From Adiantum capillus-veneris (Eukaryota > Streptophyta > Polypodiopsida > Polypodiales > Pteridaceae), in assembly GCA_014529385.2 (NCBI GenBank), contig CM043963.1:67631912-67695911 (forward strand): DNA of 64,000 nucleotides. Direction: 5' to 3'. Under the pieces are notes generated by a model, which saw nothing but the letters and a program-made list of their open reading frames with translations, made no database searches and was not told the DNA's origin. The position numbers were made by a program, and so were the translations under genes. Shown one piece after another: positions 56,915 to 64,000 of the stretch (positions within the stretch are counted from its first letter, which is position 1; each line of letters begins with the position of its first letter).

Positions 56915-57640
56915 ATGGAAATGCTTTCAGTAAAACACAAGAATTCAACGCCATATTATCCCAGGTGTAATGGGAAAGCTGAAAGTAGTAACAAAACCAT
57001 CAAGAACATTCTCACCAAGATTGTGCAAAAGGAGCCACATCAATGGGATATTAAGCTCCAAACTGCTTTATGGGCCTACAAGACAGCTTACAAAGGTACC
57101 ACTGGACTGACACCATCTAGAATGGTATATGGCATTGAAGTTGTAGTGCCTATGGAATTCATAATTCCCACTCTCAAGATGGCGGTGGAATATGGATTGG
57201 ATTTTAATCACAATCTTAAACAAAGACTAGAGGAACTAACAAAGTTAGATGAGTTAAGACAACGGGTATGCTGGAACGGGAGATTGTTCAGCAAAGAAGG
57301 AAGCATTGGCATGATAGGAGAATCAAAGTTCGGGAATTCTAGAAGGGCGACTTGGTTTTTCTATATCAATCCAAACTGGGCCCAAAGAAGCCAAACTTAA
57401 AGATAGCTTGGGCTGCTCCATATGAAGTGGACTGGGTGTTTTCCAGTGACACAGTAAGGTTGAAGGATTTAACTAGATTACTACTTCCAGGTGTTTACAA
57501 TGTAGGGACAAGGTCAAGCTATATTGTTCTAATGAGAAAAAGGCTTCCCAAGAAGATGATACTAGTATTGTCGTTACTGATGGTCAGGAATTCTCAGAAC
57601 CAACTGAACCTCTTCCATATACAGCCAATACTAGAGCCAG
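56915..57640 (+). pseudogene. Gypsy integrase fragment B
   Basis: A second integrase piece, related to but clearly different from fragment A: STPYYPRCNGKAESSNKTIK, WDIKLQTALWAYKTAYKG, MVYGIEVVVPMEF and LDELRQRV. After a frame change come FLYQSKLGPKKPNLKIAW and APYEV of the C-terminal domain. It starts just upstream of the catalytic Glu, so both catalytic Asp residues are absent. The order A then B on one strand suggests two elements joined rather than one duplicated element. Confidence 0.8.
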
Positions 57641-57675
57641 TAAAGGTGACAGAAAAGTATTAGTATAACAAAACA

Positions 57676-58192
57676 GTGCTAGTGTCAGAGTCAGTAAAGC
57701 GTCAGAGTCACTTTCAGTTTTTATGGGGAAAAGGATCAGTGATAACTATTAGAAGGATGATGATGCACAAAACTCTAGGAACAGTAAGTAGTGGAGCTTT
57801 TATGGTGAGAATGCATTTAACAGTAAGGAGGGTGGGTATTCTTCCTCATAAATCTCTTACGCGACGTCTCCCTACTGTTACACATTCTCCATCGCCGAGC
57901 TCTGGGGGGTCTTCACTACAACTGCAAACTTCATTGTCAGCAAACTCTGTCGAACACTACCTATCTCTACCTGACACACCTGGCTACAGCTTTGACTATC
58001 CAAGTAAGTCTTCTTCCTCTACAGACTCACCATCCTCACACTGTATGGGTAGGAAGAAAATGTCAGGGAAGATGCAGAAAACCATAGATAAAACTTCGCC
58101 CATCATCACTTCTCTTAAATCAGCCTTCCTTACCAATTATTTCGCATAGCAAGATACAAAGGCATGTATTCATTGAGCAGGACGAAGCGTTG
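57676..58192 (+). pseudogene. Unassigned Ser-rich coding remnant
   Basis: A 157-codon stretch (57676-58149) with a Ser-rich second half (SPSPSSGGSSLQLQ, SSSSTDSPSSH). One frame over, sequence from 58088 reads HSKIQRHVFIEQDEALL to the TTAA at 58193. That frame continues on the far side of the inserted element. It is not recognised; it follows integrase fragment B on the same strand and could be an extra 3' ORF of that element. Confidence 0.4.
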
Positions 58193-59523
58193 TTAACACT
58201 AGAATGGTAACCTAACAAGACATAAAAGTGTCATTTCAGGGTTTTGGAAAAAATTTCCAAAACCATAGTAGATCCACTCATTTTGAAAAATCCTTTCATG
58301 AGCTTATAGTTCAAGAACTACTACATATAGAAAAAATGAGAAACTTGTAAGTTTTCTCATCCCTTGGTCACTACAAGCCTCCAAAGTTTATGGACCAGTG
58401 CATTTTGCCCAAAACAGCAATTTCTTACAGTTGATTGCATATAAATAAGAGTGGAGATTTTTGTAGGACATGAGATAAAATGCCCCGTTAACTTCAATGG
58501 ATTGGTGATCAAAACATATGGTTTCTTTTACCTCACTAATTTTTTTTGGGAAAAAAATAGGTACAAAAAAAGTTCCATCTTTGCCATTCTACGGACCTAT
58601 CATCAAAGTTTCTAATAGTCACGCTCAATAAAGATACTATATACATTAGTTCTTAGTTCCCTTTGGGCCTTTGGATTCAAAAGGATCCATGGAACATGTC
58701 AAAAGGATAATGGATCTCTTACTAAGTGGAACCTTGGGGACAATGTTAAAGTGCTAAATACAGCAAACATGAAAAAATTGGGTTTAGCATTATGACCTCT
58801 AGAAACCCATAGAAACTACTCAATATCTAGCTAGGTTTGTACTCTATGATTAGATATGGTTACTACCTAAAAAATACACACAATTGGCCTAAGAAACTAG
58901 CAATATCGAGAAAGTTATACTTGCTACTCTAAAATGTATCGTATTCTTCAGCAATCAAAAAACTCAACCATCATCATATACTATGCTATATAGCATATTA
59001 GGTCCCCCAAAACTCAAGGAAGATTAGCTTTATGTTATACGTTACACTTACACAATTAAAATTGAATTTGGATATCAAGAAAGGCACCAAAAATTTTATA
59101 AAAGTGCTAGGATTATGCAATTCTTGTAAGTTGGTCATAACTCTCAATTTTAACACTTAGCTCTCCCTACAAGCATCAAAACATGTTGAGAACAATGAAG
59201 GCCTAACCTCTAGCCATCTAAACCTCACAAACATGAAGTTTAGAGTGGTATAGTTGCCAAAAATTGAAAAAAAAGGCAAAAACAGGACCCGTTTTTTCAC
59301 ACAGTTTAGGTTCAAGAATGTTGTGCAAGAGTAACGTTAATGGTGAGATCGATACTCCAAAAAAAATGTCAAGTTTTTTTCAGCTCATAAGGCAACTTTG
59401 TGGTTATATATCACCTAGAAATTCATTTTCATACTCTTCAAATAATTCAAGCAAAATGGTCACTTAACATGACACAAAAGTGTCCAAGGACATAAAAGTG
59501 TCCTGTTACCACTCTAGTGTTAA
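58193..59523. mobile_element. TTAA-flanked inverted-repeat element (piggyBac-like, non-autonomous)
   Basis: The element is 58197-59519 (1323 bp) with TTAA on both sides (58193-58196 and 59520-59523). The terminal inverted repeats are CACTAGAATGGTAAC on the left and CACTAGAGTGGTAAC on the right, 14 of 15 matching. Subterminal motifs are GACATAAAAGTGTC (58219-58232 and 59489-59502) and GACACAAAAGTGTC (59471-59484), plus an 11-bp-arm hairpin at 58240-58264. There is no transposase ORF. Removing the element with one TTAA joins frame 58190-58195 to 59526 onward without loss, so it entered an ORF. A TTAA duplication with a CACT start is the piggyBac pattern; a CACTA-type origin is the alternative. 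Confidence 0.65.
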
Positions 59524-60055
59524 GGCTTTGGGACTTGCATGTGGTAGTACAGGCCACAATAATAGATTTTGACTCGTCCATAATCAAGTAGGTTCTTGAC
59601 TCCTTTAATGCTGAGGATGGTAGTGTTGTTCTCAATGGTGTTAGAGTCACAACAACTCCTGACGACATTGCACATGCCTTCACGATGCCTAATGAACCAA
59701 AGACAACCATAGCCTCTACGAAACATATAAGCATAGCACTGAAAGAAGATGAAGCATCTAAGAAGAAATGCAAAGCCAGTGTACAAGGGGTTCCAGTAGC
59801 AGAATTGGATGTCCCCTCAGTTTATAGGTTTGTGGCTGAGGTTGTTAGTATGAAAAATAACCCTACGTATGTGTCACAAAAGCTGTTTGCTATGCTTTTG
59901 GCAAAACAATTAAATGCTACACCTAAGAATAGATTTATGTCAGATTTTGTCTCACAATGTGCTCTAGGAGACTGCCAAGATAAAATCCCAGAGTGTATTC
60001 AAAGCTTGGTATGTCTGGCAATTTTTATACTGGGCAGTTGCGCCAGAGGCCAATG
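59524..60055 (+). pseudogene. Coding remnant continuing from 58192
   Basis: Open on the plus strand apart from one TAG near 59588. It contains LDSFNAEDGSVVLNGVRVTT then DDIAHAF, and LFAMLLAKQLNATPKNRFM. The F...G-V-x-x-N-G-x-x-V...I-x-x-x-F arrangement is reminiscent of the 'putative plant transposon protein' domain, but this is a weak match by eye. It joins the sequence before the TTAA element exactly. The frame ends at TGA 60054-60056. Confidence 0.45.
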
Positions 60056-62690
60056 ATCAGGTACAGATGGCTTGGAGTCAAAAGCCAATCCCAAAGACTG
60101 CCAATTTCGAGCTATCTTTAGATGAAGAAGATCCAGGCAATCAATTGGCCTTAACCAGACAAAAGAGGAAGCACCTAGGGGGAAGCCAGTGGTTCCAAGA
60201 AACCAAGGATGATACTGACCAAAAGTACTGCTATTATTAGGCATCTTGAGAATCAGGTAAAGTCTTTGCCTACCAAGAAAGCTTCAGCATGCTAGACTTC
60301 AGTCACAACTGAAGAACAAACTCCAGCAAAGACCAGTGCTGGGAAGGGCCAACAAGAGGAACATATCCCAACGGACATCAGCACTGGAAAGGGTTCTAAA
60401 GAAAAGACAAGCACTGAACAACCTGTAGTCAAAGATAAGGGAAAGGGTCCAGTACCTTACAATCCAAACAAAATTCCTTTCAGTGAATTAGCCTTATCCA
60501 TAGCCAAGAAAGATAAACTGCAGCAATTGCAACATAATCCCCTTAAAGGAAAATTGACATTTCAAACTACTGATTTAGCACGTTTACCATACATGGCTAC
60601 CGTAATGGTTTATGAGCCAGTTCAATCTGACCAAGAAAATATAGTTGATGGATGCTCAATGCTTATTGAATCATCATGGAATACCATTGTCAATGCCTTA
60701 GGTCAAATGATGGATGCATCAGTGCCTAGTGAGCAAGTGGTTAATCTCAAAGAAGACTTGGAGAGCAGCCAGCAACAGCAGGTTCAGAAACTCCAGAAGG
60801 ATGTAGCTACACAAAGACTCATGCATACTATTGCTGAGAATCAGTCAGTGAGGACGAACAATGATCTGCAGACAAAGCTTCTGAAGATAGAAACAAAATA
60901 TAGGCAGTTAAAGGAGGACAAGTCACTCTGAATATGGACAATCTGAAAGCCCTAATGGAGACTATTCAAAGTGATCTACAAGATAAGCTCTCAGAATACA
61001 ATATAGCATTGGTAAATCAAGCCATTCTGAATTACATTGAAAAATAGAATAATCCTGATGAGGATTCTAAGAGGGAAGAAGAGAAGGATGAAGAAGGAGA
61101 GGACAACCACGTCAACAAGCCAGATGGTGAAGACAATGACTTTCCTCCTTCTCCACATTCTTTAGGATCTGGAGCTGGTGGATCTGCTGCTATAGGGGAC
61201 AGTCAGCCCAACAGAGACTGGCCAGACCAGCAGTCCAGGGACCAGCGGTCTGAGGATCAACAACCAGGCAGTGGAGAGAAGGGCTAAGCTGAATATTGTC
61301 CAATACACCAGTCAAAGCACTTTGTTGACAGCAAAGGAAAAGCCAAAGCTGTGACTGAGTCCCTGAAGGGTGATGAGCAGCATTCATTTCAGCTCATCAC
61401 ACTGATAAGAGATTAAGACATCAATACGCTCCAAGTACTAGGATGTATTAGGAGGATGATACTCTCATCTCTGATCTGGCATGCTTTCAAATGTTGTATG
61501 TTGGAGCCAAAGAAATGGTACAACACTGGAAATCGGTTGCCTTTCATGATCAAGAAGTGTGCCAATTTCCTGAGCATCCCAACATAATACAGCTACTGGA
61601 TAGGGTACCTGAGTGGGTGCTAACGTCTGATGATAGGTTAGCCAATCCACATTGGCAACGATAGTCCACTGCAGACCGACATTCCCTAGAGCTAGAGTTG
61701 GACTTGCTATTTGGAAATAGGCCAACATACAAATGTATGAAGGAAGTCAGAACTCAGTTGAAAGAAGTTTTACTTCAGATGCAAATTGCCAGAGGAGTTC
61801 TAGACCAACGAGTGCAGACCATCATTGAAGAACATGCTTCCAACAGCAAAGGACCTCAGAATCAAATTACAGTAGGAGAATAGCAACTGCTCTCCAAGGA
61901 CTTTTTCAGCTAGTCCGGGTTACCAGAAAGATGATGTAGCATGAGAACCAAACCATTTTAAATTTTCTGGAGTTTGTGTCTGATTCTCTAGTTCTCTTGT
62001 ATGCATTACCTGCAAGCTGAATTTCCTAGATTCTTTTCGGCCTTGTATCCCCAGCATCCTGAACCAATGGACCGGCTCACTTACTTTGGTATCACTAATG
62101 ACCTTCATGATTTGTATGAGTGGTCCACTGTGGAATGGAAAACTTGGCAAACACTGATCAATGATGCCCTCAAATTGAATGATGCCATGGAGTTGCAGGG
62201 TGAAATGCAGAGGGTCAAAATTTGTGTGGAGCAATGGAAGATCTAGCTCTAAGGTTTGACGAAGATCACAAATCACTTGATGCAATTGACTATGGAGTCT
62301 TCCAAAATAGCTGAAAAGGATATTACGGCTAAACCAAGACTGGGACCACAATACAGATAAATGGCTGGGATTCTCTTCGAAGCCAGAATTAAGACAAATC
62401 ATCCTCTTCCACAGGGATGGATCCACATTGCCTCCCACTGTCACAAATTGGCCAGAACTCATCTGACAAAGGAAAAACGCACTATGTATGATCCCGACAC
62501 CAAAACTTACAACCCTCTCATGCCTTATGAATTTGAGATGTCCACTGAAAGGCGGGATCAACTTGAGCAGGAGGCCATTTATAGACTTATCCAGAAGGAC
62601 AATCCTGACACAAGGACTTCAGAGGCATCATCACCAAAGAAGGCCAAGAGAAAGCAGGTTCAGTGGAAGGATATTGGGTAGTTCCATCTC
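60056..62690 (+). pseudogene. Long decayed coding region, coiled-coil rich
   Basis: Successive open stretches on the plus strand with stops and frameshifts. 60007-60240 contains VQMAWSQKPIPKTANFELSL. 60527-60931 has a Gln/Lys-rich coiled coil (QQQQVQKLQKDVATQ). 61050-61290 is acidic (KREEEKDEEGEDN). 61491-61883 is helical (EVRTQLKEVLLQMQIARGVL). 62001-62246 and 62361-62681 follow, ending in basic KKAKRKQVQ. The composition suits a structural or Gag-like element protein. It is not recognised, and whether it is one gene or several cannot be decided from the sequence. Confidence 0.4.
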
Positions 62691-63064
62691 AGGATCAGAC
62701 AGTGTATTTTTCCCGAAAGGCATTGGGATCTTCTTGGCTGGGCACCCTTGGAATTACAATTATAGGGGTGTGAAGCACTCAACAAGCATGAAGTATGGCA
62801 TAAAGCCATACCGAAAGAGTACTATCATGAGAAACATTGGTCAAACTCATGAGGAGCATTGGCCAACTCAACAACACCAAATCAGAATCAGGCGGTGGAT
62901 TTTTTTTCCAAAAATTTGGGAATCATACAAAAATTCAAGAAAGGATGGAAGGATGTAGAAGGAGAAGACAGTCCTGGCAGGCGGGAACTGTCCCTTAGAA
63001 GATCGACCAGCAGGAGGCAATCGGATTGGCACCAAAAGCAGTTATTCTAGTAACTCAGGAGAGC

Positions 63065-63072
63065 TATAAATA
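63065..63072 (+). promoter_or_regulatory. Possible TATA box
   Basis: TATAAATA in GAGCTATAAATAGGACCC, just after the decayed coding region and followed by about 400 bp without ORFs. It could be the promoter of a 3' LTR, but no second LTR copy is in the window to prove it. Confidence 0.3.
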
Positions 63073-63565
63073 GGACCCGCTATATTGTAATTTGGTTCTG
63101 AACTGTTTGTACTTGGCTATAGATTTATTAGCACTTTCAAGCTCTTCCCCTCTAGCTTCACTTGTAATTATCAATTCTATAATCATCTGAGCTTGAACCA
63201 TTACACACTGTACTGGTTAACCGTGAGCTATTATCTCAACTGGCAAATGCTCTTCTTAGTTTTCCAGCTATGTCTCTCATTTAAGTATCATATTCTAGTT
63301 CAGTTATCTATTTCAGTTCAGTCAATGCTCTGTTCAAGTCTCACTATCTGAACTGACGGCATACCCAGTAGCTTTAAATTCTACTCACTAGAATTAGTTG
63401 TCTGAAGAGATGAACTCCAGTTACAGTGGTAATTTATAATCTCCACATTTTCAAATGTTTCTTGATTTGATATTTTTTATAGGATCAGAATCACATCAAG
63501 GAGCATGTACAAGGGCTCAAAGATGTTGAAGTTACTTTTACAAAGCATTTACAATAGCTCAATTG

Positions 63566-64000
<435 letters not shown>

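Noticed and set aside
58197-59519. Straightforward CACTA (En/Spm) element
   Set aside because: The ends start CACTAG, but the required equal 3-bp duplications are not present (TAA and TTA), while TTAA is. Kept only as the alternative explanation.
62000-63100. Endogenous pararetrovirus end with promoter
   Set aside because: TATAAATA and coiled-coil ORFs suggested it, but no movement-protein, coat zinc-finger or RT motif is seen, so there is no support.

Overview
This is a repeat-dominated stretch of land-plant nuclear DNA. The evidence is fragments of plant-type Ty3/gypsy and L1-type LINE elements, hAT transposase, a degraded PLS-class pentatricopeptide (PPR) gene, tRNA-iMet and tRNA-Asp type primer-binding sites, and long CT/CA/TA microsatellites. 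The sequence does not let me name the species. I find no intact host gene. No rRNA, tRNA gene, CRISPR array or bacterial operon is visible. Almost every reading frame longer than 100 codons belongs to a transposable element or a pseudogene.

Layout. 1-727: minus-strand gypsy gag-protease fragment, a close copy of 51.15-51.88 kb. 727-4380: a 1.6-kb unit repeated 2.3 times, carrying LINE endonuclease fragments. 4435-6166: non-autonomous hAT-like element with an 8-bp target duplication. 6167-7590: 5' half of a minus-strand LINE. 8608-17410: complete LTR retrotransposon with a perfect 5-bp target duplication that encodes Gag and protease but no reverse transcriptase or integrase. 17480-18856: pseudogene of a nitroreductase-fold (SagB-type) oxidoreductase. 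20.8-38.9 kb: a three-level nest. A minus-strand LINE is split by a minus-strand gypsy element (LTRs 21554-23096 and 36340-37924), which itself holds a plus-strand RT-less LTR element (26643-33071) and a palindrome-rich minisatellite. 38881-40385: PPR pseudogene. 40386-44775: plus-strand gypsy fragment. 45791-53100: minus-strand gypsy element with most of gag-pol still in frame, carrying a small TRIM-like insertion. 53.1-55.4 kb: RING-like ORF, hAT transposase remnant and a 151-bp satellite. 55.9-57.6 kb: two different gypsy integrase fragments. 57.7-63.05 kb: a long decayed coding region interrupted at 58193-59523 by a TTAA-flanked inverted-repeat element.

How parts relate. The two RT-less LTR elements could only move with enzymes supplied in trans. 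The three gypsy copies (20-38 kb, 40-45 kb, 46-53 kb) share LTR and protein sequence and are one family. By decay, the 46-53 kb copy looks youngest: its three integrase acidic residues and its RT catalytic pair are present.

Most promising observations: the 1323-bp TTAA-flanked element, whose removal with one TTAA exactly rejoins an open reading frame (a piggyBac-type signature, unusual for a plant); and the two structurally different RT-less LTR elements, one with repeated W-V/I-P-K motifs after its protease and the other ending in a predicted membrane-spanning segment. All identifications come from reading motifs; no database search was made.
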